Positions 36,269 to 50,200 of a stretch of DNA of 64,000 nucleotides are shown piece after piece (within the stretch, counting starts at the first letter, position 1; every line of letters starts with the position of its first letter). The DNA is from Allium sativum. Lineage: Eukaryota > Streptophyta > Magnoliopsida > Asparagales > Amaryllidaceae. The notes beneath the pieces were generated by a model. It was not told the origin of the DNA. It worked only from the letters and a program-made list of their open reading frames with translations, and did no database searches. The position numbers and the translations under genes are program-made. The stretch lies in contig CM060920.1 in assembly GCA_030737875.1 (NCBI GenBank), positions 482,762,861 to 482,826,860 on the forward strand, in the 5' to 3' direction.

Positions 36269-37204
36269 TATTTAAATGAATCGGGGGGGGGGGGCAGAAA
36301 GGGAGATAAAGGGTGGGGGAAATTAAAATTATTTTTATTATTTAATTATTTAATTTTTCAAAAAAAAAGTTGACTTTTACATACGACCTCAAAACGAGGC
36401 CCACCGCCTGTCGCCCATAGCGTTTTACCCCCATTCCGAACACAATGGGATATGTATCGCAAGCTGATTTAATCGTTACAATCAGTTTCCGTTGAATTTA
36501 CATTTAAATCACTATATTGAATTTTAAACGTACATTTCAAATTACCGGGGCCACATACTAACTAGAAAAATTCTCGGAAAATATTTTCTAGCTTCGTATT
36601 GACGATACGGTCCTAACAAAACTAGTTTCGTCGAATTCTGAGACCGTTGGAAAAATGGCCAATTTCCAGTTGATTAAAATCAACTGAAACTGGTCAAACG
36701 CGTTTTCTTTTGCCACGCCCACATATTGATTCGAAAAATTATGAAATTTGAAACCTAGCAATAACTTCACATCCCGGATCCAACAAAAGTGGTTTCGTCG
36801 AAATCCGAGGTCGTTTGCAAAATGTCCATTTTTAAGGGCCTGAATTCCATAGCGACTATTCAGAATTTTCAACTGGACATATCTTTTGATTCCCGCTATC
36901 AAATTTCGATTGGTCAGATTCGTTGGAAAGATATCATCAATTAGATCCTAATGTTTTTGGTTTCACTAAAATCCGGATTGTTTTGCACCCGGTACATTCA
37001 ATTGAAGTTTGAAATCGAATTATCGAACTACCGCGCTATTTTCAATTCTATATATAATTATAATTAATTATATTCGTTTTCAAATGTCGATTCAAACTCA
37101 GTTTTTATCGCCATTATTTAAAATATTTATTTTAAATATTTAAAATCCATTATTTTAGCCAATTTAAATTTTTTAAATTGGTTCAGATTTTCTGGGTCGT
37201 TACA

Positions 37205-37217
37205 ATCTCCCCCACTT
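37205..37217 (-). other. Polypurine tract of element C
   Basis: AAGTGGGGGAGAT on the minus strand, directly before the 3' LTR start. Between it and the pol stop (37218-37455) is 3' untranslated sequence with no feature except CGGGGACGAAAAG, the typical lead-in. Confidence 0.9.
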
Positions 37218-37455
37218 AAAACTTTTCGTCCCCGAAAAGGAACAAAGTCGAAAGTGGTTTGATAAATCCATAATCATACAACACAACCAACCAATTTGTG
37301 TCTAACCTTTCAAAAATATTCTTATCAACTTCTATATTCTTTTATAAATCATTCAGAGTATAGAATAAATAGTGCGCATCCCTGGGAAGAAAATAGCAAC
37401 AGAATAGAGAATTAAATGGTAATGCAAAGTATGACAAATGTACCTTGCACTGGAG

Positions 37456-40400
37456 TCAATCAGAGATATCTACTCGGCATCTAGGATAAGCTTTCTGAAT
37501 GCTCTCCTCAGTTTCCCAAGTACAATCTCGCGGATCTCCACTCCATTGCACCTTGACTAAGTGAACTTTCTTGTTTCTCAGCTCTTTGGTTTCTTTGCCG
37601 ATGATCTTTAGCGGCTCTCGCCTCACAGCTAATTCTGGAGTAATTTCAATATCCTGCTGAGCTGCTTCTTCCACGATCAAGTCTGGATCATGAACGTGCT
37701 TTCGAAGTTGAGATATATGAAATACATCATGCACTCCAGGCAACCAGTCAGGCAGTTTGACCCTATAAGCGAGAGTCCCAATCCGTTCCAGAATAGGAAA
37801 CGGACCAATGAATTTGGGTGCCAACTTTCCAGTTTTACCAAACCGGATAACTCCTCTCATCGGCGATACTTTCAAATATACATAGTCGCCAACTTCAAAG
37901 GATATATCTCTCCTTCTTCTATCGGCATAGCTCTTTTGTCGGCTTTGAGCGGCGAGTAATCGCTTCTTAATAAAATCGACTTTGTCGGCAGCTTCGCGAA
38001 TCATATCAGGACCCAACACAAGTCTATTTCCAGGCTCGACCCAACAAGCAGGAGATCGGCACGGTCTACCATACAATGCTTCGAATGGCGACATTGTCAG
38101 ACTCTCCTGGTAGCTGTTGTTATAAGAGAATTCAGCCAAATGCAGATGGTCTTCCCATGATCCACCGAAATCTAGAACACAAGCCCGCAATAGATCTTCT
38201 AAAATGCGATTCACCCTCTCAGTCTGACCCTCTGTCTGAGGATGATAAGCGGTGCTCAAGTTCAACTTCGTTCCCAGCTCGACTTGAAATGCTTCCCAGA
38301 ATTTACTAGTGAAAATTGTATCTCTATCACTTACTATGCTGAGCGGCACTCCATGTAGTTTAACTATTTCCCTGAAGTAAATCTGCGCCAGACTCTGAGC
38401 AGTTCTGTTTGATCTGACAGGTATAAAATGGGCGGTCTTCGTGAAACGATCTACGATCACCCAAATACTGTCATTCCTTTTTCTGGTTCTGGGCAGACCA
38501 TCAATGAAATCCATAGAAATATGCTCCCACTTCCAACCAGGAACTTCTAGTGGTTGTAATAATCCAGCCAATTTCTGTTGGTCACTCTTGACTAGCTGGC
38601 AAGTAGGGCATCGACTGACATATAAAGAAATGTCCCTTTTCATCGACTTCCACCAGAAAGTGCGCTTGATGTCATTATACATTTTGCTTACTCCCAGATG
38701 GATACTGAGTTTTGACTTGTGGCATTCATCCAGTACTTCCTTTCGAAGTTCAGGAATATTAGGGACACAGATTCGACCTTTGAGCCTTAAAATCCCATCA
38801 TTGTCTACTTGAAAACTCGAGGGTTCGCCTTGTTGAATTATCCCTCTGATCTTCTGAATGAAGTGATCATCCTCCTGAAGAGCAGATATCTTATTTAGCA
38901 ATGTAGTCGTGATAATAAAACTGGCGATCATTTCATTCTTTCTGCTTAACGCATCAGCCACGACATTGGCTTTTCCTGGAGTATATATAATTTCAAAGTC
39001 ATATGCTGCAAGAAACTCCAGCCAACGTTGCTGCCTCAAATTCAAGTCCTTCTGAGTGAACAGATACTTTAATGACTGATGATCTGTAAATAGTTCGAAT
39101 CTCTCACCGAGAAGATAGTGTCTCCAGATTTTCAAAGAGAATATGATAGCCAATAACTCAAGATCATGAGTTACATAGTTTTTCTCGTGTGGCTTAAGTT
39201 GACGACTAGCATAAGCAATTACTTGGCCTCTTTGCATTAACACTGCGCCAAGGCCTTCTCTAGAAGCATCAGTCCATACTTTTAAATCTTGGTTGCCATC
39301 GATGATGGTTAGCACTGGAGCAGTTGTTAATCTTAACTTTAGCTCTTCGAAAGCCTCCTCACTTTCTTGAGTCCATTTGAACTTAGAATGCTTCTTTGTG
39401 AGCTTCGTTAAGTGGCCAGATATCTTCGAAAAGTTTTTAACGAACTTCCGGTAATAGCTAGCCAATCCGAGAAAACTACGGACTTCAGTGGGGGTACTGG
39501 GCTGTTTCCAATTCTGAATAGCTGTGATTTTGCTTGGGTCCACAGCAATTCCTTCTTTTGATACGACGTGGCCCAGAAATTTTACTTCATCTTGCCAGAA
39601 GATACATTTGGAAAACTTGGCTTTCAATACATTCCTTCTGAGGATTTCTAGAACCTGTTCCAGATGCTTTTCATGTTCGGCCTTCGATTTAGAGAAGATT
39701 AGAATATCGTCAATGAAAACCAGAACAAATTTATTCAATACTCCCCTGAATACTCTGTTCATTAGATCGACGAAATAAGCTGGAGCGTTACATAAGCCGA
39801 ACGGCATTACTAACCACTCGTAGAATAAGTCGGGGCCTCTGAACGTTGTCATTGGAACACACTCTTCTGCAATTCGAAGTTGATGGAAACCTGTAGCTAG
39901 GTCCATTCGTGAAAATACTTGTGCTACATTTAATCGATCCAACAAATCATCAATCCGCGGCAATGGATATTTGTTCTTTATTGTCTGTTTGTTCAAATCA
40001 CGATAATCCACACATAACCGTAGAGTACCATCAGATTTCGGGACAAACACCACTGCTGCACCCCAATCAGAGAAACTAGGTCTGATCAGACCCTTCCATA
40101 CTAGCTGTCGTGTTTGATTGTCTAATTCCTCCTTCTCTTTCAAGGACATTCTTCTAATAGCGTGAACTACCGGCCTTGCATTAGGAATCAAAGCAATCTT
40201 GAAATCTATTTCTCTCTGCGGAGGTAAGCGAACAACTTCTTCGAACACATCTGCATAGTTCTCTGTGACTTCAGGAACATTTTCTATTTGGGTTGGAGAA
40301 ACATTCAAAGCTGCCCAGAAGTCTTTTCTATTAGCATTCTGACCTTCACAGGGAATGATTATATAATCACCTGATTTAATCTTAGCTCTAACAACCCTCT

Positions 40401-41175
40401 CGGCGCATCTAACCTCTGCTTCATATTTGGTTAACCAATCCAATCCCAAAATAAGATCGAATTCATCAAAATTCATGATGACAGAGATAATAGGGAATTT
40501 ATAGCAAGAAAAAGAGACGGGTACTGCACAAACCCAACTGAGATTGATGGAACCTCCTACTGGATTTCGGACAGTCATTGGCTCTTTGAGCTTCTTCAAA
40601 TTCAAATCCAACTTCTTGACTGCACTCTTTGCAATAAAGCTTCGTGATGCGCCAGTATCAAACAGTACTTTAACTGGAATGTTCTTGACATTGAGTGTGC
40701 CTTCTAAGACATCTGCCCTTTCTTGACTAGATGGGGGCTCAGAAGTTTCTGCCAATTCATTTACATGTACTGCTTCGGCCTTGTTTAAGAGCGGGCAATC
40801 CTTTGCAAGATGACCGGCCTCGCGGCACTGTTTACAATGCCTATTCTCTTGAAACTCCCCATCTTTTCCCAACCTTTTCTTCTTTTGCTTTCGATTGGCT
40901 CTATATCCATCCTTTATTGGTTTCTTTAAAGATTTACATTTCCTGGACAAATGCCCCCTCTGGTTGCAGTTCTTGCATATGGCAGTCGTGCCAGGTTCTT
41001 TTTCAGATCTAGCCCCTTTTCTCTTGGCACTGGGCTTCTTACTGATCTCCGACCTTGCAGTGGCTTCAGGAATATCAGTTTCTGACTCTGTTTTGTCACT
41101 AGAATAGACTACTTCTTCGTCGCATAACATTCCTTTCTTATGGAGATCTTCATACTGATAAGCCATATAAATCAT
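37456..41175 (-). CDS. pol: Gag zinc knuckles-protease-RT-RNase H-integrase-chromodomain polyprotein
   Basis: 1239 open codons. Two CCHC knuckles lie at residues 67-80 (C67, C70, H75, C80) and 114-127. The protease active site is DTGAS at 173-177. The RT has LCVDYRDLN (387-395), D425 in [10 protein letters not shown] and the catalytic pair D489-D490 (FIDD). RNase H has D636, E673, D698 and VADALSRK (739-746). Integrase has H819, H826, C856, C859, then D889, D950 and E986 (35-residue spacing). A chromodomain occupies about 1189-1230. The protein would copy and integrate the element. The true start lies in gag, upstream of a frameshift near 41200; the ATG at 41175 is only the first Met of the open frame. 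All catalytic residues I looked for are present. Confidence 0.96.
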   Translation of the reverse strand: MIYMAYQYEDLHKKGMLCDEEVVYSSDKTESETDIPEATARSEISKKPSAKRKGARSEKEPGTTAICKNCNQRGHLSRKCKSLKKPIKDGYRANRKQKKKRLGKDGEFQENRHCKQCREAGHLAKDCPLLNKAEAVHVNELAETSEPPSSQERADVLEGTLNVKNIPVKVLFDTGASRSFIAKSAVKKLDLNLKKLKEPMTVRNPVGGSINLSWVCAVPVSFSCYKFPIISVIMNFDEFDLILGLDWLTKYEAEVRCAERVVRAKIKSGDYIIIPCEGQNANRKDFWAALNVSPTQIENVPEVTENYADVFEEVVRLPPQREIDFKIALIPNARPVVHAIRRMSLKEKEELDNQTRQLVWKGLIRPSFSDWGAAVVFVPKSDGTLRLCVDYRDLNKQTIKNKYPLPRIDDLLDRLNVAQVFSRMDLATGFHQLRIAEECVPMTTFRGPDLFYEWLVMPFGLCNAPAYFVDLMNRVFRGVLNKFVLVFIDDILIFSKSKAEHEKHLEQVLEILRRNVLKAKFSKCIFWQDEVKFLGHVVSKEGIAVDPSKITAIQNWKQPSTPTEVRSFLGLASYYRKFVKNFSKISGHLTKLTKKHSKFKWTQESEEAFEELKLRLTTAPVLTIIDGNQDLKVWTDASREGLGAVLMQRGQVIAYASRQLKPHEKNYVTHDLELLAIIFSLKIWRHYLLGERFELFTDHQSLKYLFTQKDLNLRQQRWLEFLAAYDFEIIYTPGKANVVADALSRKNEMIASFIITTTLLNKISALQEDDHFIQKIRGIIQQGEPSSFQVDNDGILRLKGRICVPNIPELRKEVLDECHKSKLSIHLGVSKMYNDIKRTFWWKSMKRDISLYVSRCPTCQLVKSDQQKLAGLLQPLEVPGWKWEHISMDFIDGLPRTRKRNDSIWVIVDRFTKTAHFIPVRSNRTAQSLAQIYFREIVKLHGVPLSIVSDRDTIFTSKFWEAFQVELGTKLNLSTAYHPQTEGQTERVNRILEDLLRACVLDFGGSWEDHLHLAEFSYNNSYQESLTMSPFEALYGRPCRSPACWVEPGNRLVLGPDMIREAADKVDFIKKRLLAAQSRQKSYADRRRRDISFEVGDYVYLKVSPMRGVIRFGKTGKLAPKFIGPFPILERIGTLAYRVKLPDWLPGVHDVFHISQLRKHVHDPDLIVEEAAQQDIEITPELAVRREPLKIIGKETKELRNKKVHLVKVQWSGDPRDCTWETEESIQKAYPRCRVDISD

Positions 41176-41192
41176 TTCTGAAAAAGGAAGCT

Positions 41193-41735
41193 TTACATGC
41201 CCAATACTTTATTCTGGTATTTCCTTTGAAGCCCGTGAATAAATCTCAGATTTTTCCTTTTCGGATTTTGAATTAGATGGGGAGCAAAGTGAGAAAGTTC
41301 ATTGAATTTCTTATGATATTCGGGAATTGTCATGTCACCTTGTATTAGATAAGAAAATTCGTCGCATAGGCGCTCAGTCGCTTCGGGAGGGGTAAATCTT
41401 TCCAGGAAAATCACTTTGAATCTGTCCCAGGTGATATCACCTTCTGGATTATCCTTAATTACAGAATCCCACCAAAACAAAGCTTCTTCTTTGAGTGCCC
41501 AAGACGCTAGTAACCTTTTCTGATCGTCTCTCAGCTTTAAACCCTCAAATATTTTCTCTGCAGAACGAATCCAAGCCTGTGTTTCCATAATGGACTCCTT
41601 GCCTAAGAATGGCGATCCACCAAGATTTCAAAATCTCTTGTATAGAACTTCTATATTGGATTCTGGCTGCGGGAGCACAACTGGCTCATTAGTTCGTCAA
41701 GCCACACGATTATTTCTTCTGTTCCTGCCACTCAT
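41193..41735 (-). pseudogene. gag: Gag capsid part of element C, with two stops
   Basis: The frame starts at an ATG (41735-41733, MSGRN) and continues in one frame to 41193. TGA stops at 41699-41697 and 41630-41628 interrupt it; both could be C-to-T changes in CGA (inference). From METQAW at 41588, 131 codons are open with capsid motifs WALKEEALFWWDSV, FLERFTPPEATERL and YHKKFNEL. The frame ends at 41193, and the continuation to the zinc knuckles is in another frame, so one indel near 41200 is also present. A 49-codon N-terminus and the capsid core are recognisable, but no complete Gag can be made from this copy without reading through both stops. Confidence 0.88.
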
Positions 41736-41971
41736 TTTCTAGTACTTATGCAAATGGTAGATCAAGTGTCAGGTCAACAGAAAAGGTATTTCAAAATATA
41801 GAGACAAATACTTGAATGTAAATGTGTCTATCGATGTGTAATCATCCTGCTTTACTCATACTAGGATATTACTGATCCTATCTGTATGGAGTTACCCTTC
41901 CTAGAACACTACTGGTTCTATTTCTGACGAGTTCGTTCACATGTTATATTCCAGAACTAAGCTTAACCAAA
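41736..41971 (-). other. Leader between primer site and gag (element C)
   Basis: 235 bp without an ORF of note. It contains short imperfect repeats around 'gatactact' (41866-41935). Confidence 0.75.
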
Positions 41972-41983
41972 GCTCTGATACCA
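41972..41983 (-). other. Primer-binding site (initiator Met-tRNA), element C
   Basis: TGGTATCAGAGC on the minus strand, three bases inside the 5' LTR. Same primer as the Tekay-like element and E. Confidence 0.95.
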
Positions 41984-41986
41984 CGA

Positions 41987-44900
41987 TGAGACGACCCGAA
42001 TTCCCGTTCAGACGGAAACAGGGCTATCTTTGGAATATAACACAGAAACAGATAATAGCAGAACAAAATTAAACAAATACACCAGATAATGAACAACAAA
42101 ATATACTGGATAAAAGTAATCATCAGAGTTACACAGTATACAGGATCTTACTTAGTACAAATACAGTTCAGCTATACATAAATGTCTACAGTGGAAATAA
42201 ACAAAATATGTACAATAGGAGCTGAACAGCATAAAAAGAAATAAATGATAGAATCCATCTTCAGCTCCAGCTATCCAGAAAGAACCAGCTAAACCTGAAT
42301 ACAAGGCTGCCCGTGTAGAAAAAGGGGCACCCGAGTTTGAGAGTGAAACAAACTACGAGTCAGTCATGGGACTGGTATGAGAAATCTACTCAACACATAT
42401 ATATAATTTGGCTAATCACAGGACCACGCCACTTTCGTGGAACGGGTTTACTCCATTGGATTGCCAATTCTTTAAAACAAATCTTTCTTTTAAACATCGC
42501 TATGCTTTTTATAAAAATGAAACCATTATAAGACTCAGTTCCCATCACACAATGCAACGCAAACCGGAGGATAGAGTTTTACCTTATAATGGCCAAAATA
42601 TGATTGATACGAATAAAACAAAGGCATTTGATATTATTGCTATTGTTAATATGTTTTGAAAACAATTTCAAATCATAACTATCAATCATAGACGGCATGG
42701 GTACCATATATCATGTCGCCATATATATACAATCAAAACCGCACGATGTCGTATTTGGAAATTGGATTTCCATCATGAACCAAGGCAAAAGATAGTCCTT
42801 ACCGAATTCGAGACTGCCTAGCCCGAGCCTCAGGGTCAGAGCGCATCGACCCTTGGATCGTCAGGGCCGGTCCACCGATGTGGATTAAAATGCCTGAACA
42901 CTGCGTTTCCCCGCCCTTTGGGGCGTAAATGAGCCAACGAATGACTCCACCGGACCCGGATCGTCCGATCAAACCGAGGCGCCTCGCAACAGCAACAACC
43001 ACATAGGTGAAAAGTATATAAATGTCAGGGCTGGTAGGTCACTGACACCACCCTAGCTAGGAAGAAACGCAGGCCCTCCCTGATGTCCTCTCCCGTTTTA
43101 GGTTCATACCGGGGTGTGAGGCTCACGAATTCACGTTATACACAAAGCTACGCCACACAGGCGGTGCTTTGATCATCACCACAAGACTTTGCTTTTCAAC
43201 AGAAGCCCTGATCACTGCATCTTAGCATGCCACACAGGCAATTCACACCGTGCAACTGATGGCTATCAATCACACAGAACAAATTCCAATGTCGGACACA
43301 CAGTCCATTTACAAGTCCGTTCTGGGTCTGAACGAAACCGGAGGCACTAAATACCTCGCAAACCCTTCGATCAACACGTACGTCTGAACGATCACCACTC
43401 ATTATCCATATTTCGAGATGCCTCCCAATCAGGACCTCGGTTACCATCCAAACGAGGTGAAGATCTCCGGTCTTCGACCGTCGTCTTCATCTTCGAATTT
43501 CAATCGTCGGTCAATTATTCGAAATGAGAATTAACTCGGCCTTTTCGAATAATCCACGTATATTTAGAATTTCAATTCGATTTATTTCAATGGTTAAATT
43601 ATTCGACAACACCAATTCTGTTCTTTAATGTAATTTTCACACCAAACACATTCAACCATCAAATATCACATAAATCAAGCAAATTCAGTATATTTCCACT
43701 CCATATTGTTTATGGTATTTTATAACTATTTATCGCTATTTTTATTTATTTTAAAATAGCTCATTTATTCAAAACGACGCTTCGGGCCATGACGCGGCCG
43801 TGGCGCTGTTTTTCTTCAGATTTGATTTACACATATCTGAAAATCTAACCGTTGGATCTTCATAAAATTTACATCATTAGAAAGGTCTTTTCAAAACGAA
43901 TCCAACGGTTCCAGTTTCGGGAAAATCCGACGGTCGGATCTCCCGGTACAATCGTTTGAATTTTCGATTTCAAAATACGAACTGCAGCGTCGTTATTCGA
44001 TTAAATATATAATTATATTTATATATATATATAAATATAATCGCTTCTGGCGCTGTTTTTCTTTAGATTTGAATTAAACATTCCAGACAATCCAGCCGTT
44101 GGATTTTTACAAAGTTGGTGCCGTTGGAAAGATTATTCCAAGGCGAACCCGACGGTTGAGGTTTCGGGAAAATCCAATGGTCGGATTTCCCGTACTAGTC
44201 GTTTGAAATCACGGTTTCAAAATACGAACTGCACGACTTCGTTTCGTTTTAATTTTATTTATATTTATATAGTTATATAAATATAGTTCATTCAATGATT
44301 TCCATATCGTTTTCACTTCAAATATTTTCCTAACACCTTAAAATTTTGGAAAATTTCGCCATAACCTCCCCTGCACCGGGAGCATCGGGAAATTGCAAAT
44401 AGCTTTCCCGGTCCTTCTAATCTCAAAAAGAAAAAGAAAAAGCCAACCGGCTAGCCAACAGGCTCATAAAATCATCACCCAAACAAAGCAGTAAATGTGT
44501 ACCTATTTGTCGGGCACAAAATTTTATTCCTCTTCCCTAGCCCCTTTGCTATAACCTGTTCAATGAATATGCATGTACATATATGTACAGTTCTTATCAT
44601 TTATCATTTTCTATTCAACTTCATATTTGATTTCTATTTGGTTTAAAAACACCATTCATTCTAATGTTACATAAATAGGTGCAAATCATTTCATTAGCTA
44701 ATTAATGAATATTTCAACTCATATATGTTTATTTTGAACAAGTGGCTATTTTTAACACTTCACATTTCAACGATTTCTGCATACAATAAAAATGTGATTT
44801 TTATTGTAAAACGATTTATTTCAAAATACTATTTTTCTATATAGTTCATATAGTCGATAAAAGGTGATTTTTATTATCAACAATTTATTTCAAAATATGA

Positions 44901-47278
44901 ATACCATTTAACACATGAATTTCTAATCAACGAATGAATATCAATTCAACACATGAATGTTTTCTATGCAATGAATAAATATAGTTTAAGCATATGAAAA
45001 TAATTCAAACACACGAATATTATTCAAAATTTCGGCAGCATAACGGCAGGGTAGTTAAACCGGGACCGTCCCTAGTACGGCTCCTCGCTCTACCTTAAAA
45101 CCTCGCGGTTTTTGACAATGGGGATCATGCATCTAGTTCGCACGCAGGCGACATGTATATATTTATTTCATTTCCACAAACTAATCCTATGTGGTTTCAA
45201 CCAAATATTTTTCAACCACAAATGGGTATTTTTCAACCACAATCAACCAATATCAATCACAAACAATCCCAAACAATCATTCGCTATCAATCAATTTTCA
45301 CAACCATTTCAACCAATAAATATCGTCCATGGTTTGTGGACGAGGGGCGTATATATATATATAGATATATATTTATATATAGCAATTCACTTTCATTTCA
45401 CACATATATAATATTTTTAAATCAGAAATCTCACCAATAGCTATCCAACTACGCGACACTTCACTTAGAGAAATCTTCGCCAATCTCGCCTTTTTGTCGC
45501 TTTCGCCCGTATTCTCTACATATGTAAAAATCGAATTTTTACGATGCTATTCAATATATAAAAATCGAATTTTTACTACGCTATTCAATATATAAAAATA
45601 TGATTTTTACTTCGACTTTCAAAAAAAAAAATCTGATTTTTCTTTTTAAAGTTCAAATCTTTTTCCATTCTAAAGCTCAAACCTTTTTCTCTTTGAAGTT
45701 AAAACCTTTTTCTTTTTAAAGTTTAAACCTTTTCTATTTAAAGTTCAAACCTTTTTCTAAAAATCAGTTTTTATATGCTTTTGAAAATCAGTTTTTATAT
45801 GCTTTTGAAAATCAGTTTTAACTTCTTTAAAATCAGTTTTTACTTTTAAACAAATCAGATTTAAAATCTTTTAAAAATCAGATTAAAATTCTTAAAAAAA
45901 ATCAGTTTAAAAATCCTTTAAAAATCAGTTTAAAATTCTTTTAAAATTCAGTTTAAAAATCTTTTTAAAATTCAGTTTAAAAATCTTAAAAAAAATAAAA
46001 CAGTATTAACCTTAAAAAAAACAGCATTACAGAATTAAAATAAAAATAAAATAAATAAAATAAAATACTTACATTCCTGCGAAGAAAAAAAAAGGGGGGG
46101 AACTGAGGAAGATGTCGGCGGCAGGAGGTGCTGGAGGTGGTGCGGTCGGCGATGGGAGGTCGTCGGCTGGGAGGGCTCTCGAATCGCGTCGCGATGGGAG
46201 GGTTCGAACAGGGAGGAGCAGGCGAAGCGGACGGAGGGGGCGGCGATGTCTTCGTCTTCGTCGGAGCTCGGGTGGTGCGGCGATGCTTAAGGGCGTCGAT
46301 CGATACTTTTTAGGGTTTTCCCCCTTTTTTTTCTCTGTTTAAATGAATCGGGGGGGGGGGGGGGGGGGGCAGAAAGGGAGACAAGGGGGGGGGAAATTAA
46401 AATTATTTTTATTATTTTATTATTTAATTTTTCAAAAAAAAAGTTGACTTTTACATACGACCTCGAAACGAGGCCCACCGCCTGTCGCCCATAGCGTTTT
46501 ACCCCCATTCCGAACACAATGGGATATGTATCGCAAGCTGATTTAATCGTTACAATCAGTTTCCGTTGAATTTACATTTAAATCACTATATTGAATTTTA
46601 AACGTACATTTCAAATTACCGGGGCCACATACTAACTAGAAAAATTCTCGGAAAATATTTTCTAGCTTCGTATTGACGATACGGTCCTAACAAAACTAGT
46701 TTCGTCAAATTCTGAGACCGTTGGAAAAATGGCCAATTTCCAGTCGATTAAAATCAACTGAAACTGGTCAAACGCGTTTTCTTTTGCCACGCCCACATAT
46801 TGATTCGAAAAATTATGAAATTTGAAACCTAGCAATAACTTCACATCCCGGATCCAACAAAAGTGGTTTCGTCGAAATCCGAGGTCGTTTGCAAAATGTC
46901 CATTTTTAAGGGCCTGAATTCCATAGCGACTATTCAGAATTTTCAACTGGACATATCTTTTGATTCCCGCTATCAAATTTCGATTGGTCAGATTCGTTGG
47001 AAAGATATCATCAATTAGATCCTAATGTTTTTGGTTTCACTAAAATCCGGATTGTTTTGCACCCGGTACATTCAATTGAAGTTTGAAATCGAATTATCGA
47101 ACTACCACGCTATTTTCAATTCTATATATAATTATAATTAATTATATTCGTTTTCAAATGTCGATTCGAACTCAGTTTTTATCGCCATTATTTAAAATAT
47201 TTATTTTAAATATTTAAAATCCATTATTTTAGCCAATTTAAAAAATTTAAATTGGTTCAGATTTTCTGGGTCGTTACA
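41987..47278 (-). repeat. 5' LTR of element C (5292 bp)
   Basis: Near copy of 31893-37204. The main length differences are the G tract (19 G at 46351-46369 versus 12) and one fewer short repeat near 45950. Donor at 46072, acceptor at 42307. Confidence 0.95.
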
Positions 47279-50200
47279 TAAAATCTACAAACAGACTTAA
47301 TATCTACATTGAATCGACAATACACTTTCGGATCTGTACAACTCATAGCCAAATCGATTTCGAACAGTTGGGAAATCTAATGTTAAAAATCCGAACAAAA
47401 ATCTAAGGACAGAATCGAATTTTCACTGAAAAGAACAATACGATTTTGACAGTGATTCTATACTATCATCCGCAACTATAAATACACTATCACACAAAGT
47501 ATTTCATCATTCCAAACTCAACCAAACCAACACAGTCGAACACAGATGGTTCGAAACCACATGAAAGAAAAATTACAGTAAGGAGGAAAAAAGGAAATAA
47601 TACAGTAAAAGAACTTATTGTTTTTACTAGGAAGTCGAACCACTGGAGGTTGTGTAGAGGGATTGATTGGGAGGAGCTCCGTTGGTTGAGAGGATCGGGG
47701 TTGGCTGCAGTGGAGATCCAGGGGATGATCGCGATGCCAGGGTGATGGATTGATGGCGGAGAGAGGTTGCGACGCCAGGATTTACGGTGGAAAGTGAAAA
47801 GAGGGACAAGGGTTTTAATTTTCGGGTTTGGGATAAATTTTGTGGCGGCTGGTAGAATGGAAGAGGATGAGTGGTTAAGGGTTTTTAAGGGGGAGACGGG
47901 TCGGGTATGGTTAGCGGGCCGATGGTCAAGGTAAGGCCCAAAATTTTAAATTCAAAAAGGGAATCCTTGTTTTAAATTTATTTAATTTAGTTTATAAAGT
48001 TCGTAATACGTTTTCTCACTCATACGATCTCGGATTCAGGCACGGTCAGTTGCGTTGGGACCGTGGAGGCGAATACTTCGAGATGGAGCAGGTCTGGGCC
48101 GGATCTGAAGTAACGGGAATCTTATTTCGAATTAAACGACAGTTTAATTGGACAAAATCAGGCTGTTATCGACAGATTTAAATCCAGGTGAGTTAAACTC
48201 ACTCAGCCTTTCCCGTTTATATTTTATATAAATGGGGTGCTTTTATTTTATGTGCTCTGATTGTTGGTTGATTGATTGCTGGTTATATGTATACTGATGA
48301 CTCAATGAACGAAATTAAACGGTTGTTTAATTTCAGAAATACCATTGTTTGGGGTTGACCCACACCAAAAAAATTCCTTTGACTGGTCACGTTTATGAAA
48401 CGTGTTCAAAATTGTTTGAATTGTTCGGACTGTTTGAATTGGCTGTTGGCTGATTAGTGATCGTTAGAGAATTTATCAATCAAATGGTTGATAAATATTT
48501 TTGAACCTTATTTCAACCATTTTTCTGATAATAACCAATGGATGTCATGTGTTGAGTAATTAGGCATCGCTTGGCCTATAAATTGGTTGATTCATAAAAT
48601 TTGGTTTATCGATAGTAGTTAAGTTATAAATATATTTTATAACGAAATAGATTTTGAAAGTTGTTACATTGAAAAATTATTTAAAGGAAAATATATATTT
48701 ATTATTCAAAGTCTATAAGAAATTGTGGAGATCTGTTTATTAAACAATTTCTTCTACTGATAAGGATTTTTAAACAACCAGCAGAAGTAACATAGTGGTT
48801 GAGTACTTGATTTATCGCGTCAAAATGAACCGTTAAATGAAGTTATTTAAATTAATTATATTTTAATTAATTTAAAGGAGGAATTTAATTAAATTGGGTA
48901 GAGGAGTAATCATGTTTGTATTGACTAAGTTGACCACTTAAACTGAGTTAGACTTTAAATTGGTGGAATAACTTAACGAATAGTTGGTTAGTCTTAGTAA
49001 GGGTTTAAAAAGAAAATTTATTGTTTATCCTAGTAAATAAAGGAGTTAAGTGTTTTGGAATGATAAATGTTGAGTTGTTGATCAAAAGAGATATATTCAA
49101 GTAATCGAGTTTGAAGAATTTGGTCGAGCATTGGGAAAGGGCTAGGGATAAGTTTTCCTTATTTGAGCTCGAGTTTATAATGAAGCAAATAAGAGGTTTT
49201 AAACGAATACACAATGAAAAGTTCTACTTAACATTTGAGTTAAAGGAAGTGAAAGGGTTATATTTATAAACAAGGTTTACAAAATGGAATGTGAGTTTTA
49301 AAGTCGTTTTAAATTCGAAATACTTATTGATGGAATTAAGTTGAAACAAAAGAATCGAAAGGAGATTTTCCGAGGAAGGGTTTTAAAGGTGAGCTTGGAA
49401 AACGAGGTTGGAAATGGGAATTGAAATATTAATATCGGGTTTTTGAATTACGACTCGTATTTATCTGGAGGTAAGAACGTTGTTGGTCAAGGTCTGAGAG
49501 GTAATTAAAATACCCCAACTTGAACGACTTCGGGACGACCCAAAGATGATACTAGTTGGTAATGGCGAGAGTGTGTGTGGCAAGATTTCCAAAGTAACGG
49601 AAATGAGATGAGAAGATATTTCCATAGTAACGAAATTAAAAGGGAATTGGGCGATCAATTTTAAAAAGCCAAGTAATGCTGAGTACTAGACCAGTGAATC
49701 TATTTTTGTGATTTTATGGATGTTTACTTGATAGTTAAATAACCGACTATCAAGTCTGACCTTTACGATTGTTGGTATGGAAAGACCGGGATCGGATGTA
49801 TATTCGAAAACCATTCCGACCAACAAATACGAATATAAAGAAGAGATCAAGCCACGATCGAGATGGAGCATGTGAAGACCATAGATCTTCATAAAGCAGA
49901 AGAACCACTTACAATCTCTGATTCGACCCGGAGATATACTGGGGTTCTGTCGTGGTTGAAACTGTGGATTGCAAGGACTATCGCTACTAATACATGGGGT
50001 GATTCCTGTATTGGATGCAGTAGGAGATTACCTTCGGTTCGCCCTGATCCTGGGTGACTTTTATGGACGAGTGTCTGACAAAGTATTTCTAAAAGGATCA
50101 CGTGTATCGATTTTCTACAAACGTATCTCTGTTGGTGGCAGAGAAGACTGGACACCTTCTTTAGCTTAACGCTCAGAGTATTTTTGTGGAAATCAGTATT

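Larger units (their letters stand above)
31893..37204 (-). repeat. 3' LTR of element C (5312 bp)
   Basis: On the minus strand it begins TGTAACGACCC (37204) and ends CGGGTCGTCTCA (31893). It carries a TATA-like TATTTAAAT on the plus strand (36269-36277), a GC-rich first exon, a donor-like GTAAGTATTTT (36004), T-rich repeats, a duplicated 247-bp block and an acceptor-like CTACACGGGCAG (32213). Confidence 0.95.
31893..47278 (-). mobile_element. Complete chromovirus C with 5.3-kb LTRs (15.4 kb)
   Basis: LTRs at 31893-37204 (3') and 41987-47278 (5') are near-identical: about 35 substitutions by hand count over some 5300 bp, plus short indels in homopolymers and repeats. The target duplication is TAAAA. 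Primer site, gag, pol and purine tract are in the expected order on the minus strand. The LTRs make up over two thirds of the element. It sits inside D, which sits inside E. Pol is fully open and the front of gag is broken. Confidence 0.96.

Noticed and set aside
36044..36373. Gly/Arg-rich plus-strand frames (also 46112-46342)
   Set aside because: They lie opposite the GC-rich first exon of the minus-strand LTR, have no recognisable domain and change frame and length between two near-identical LTRs.
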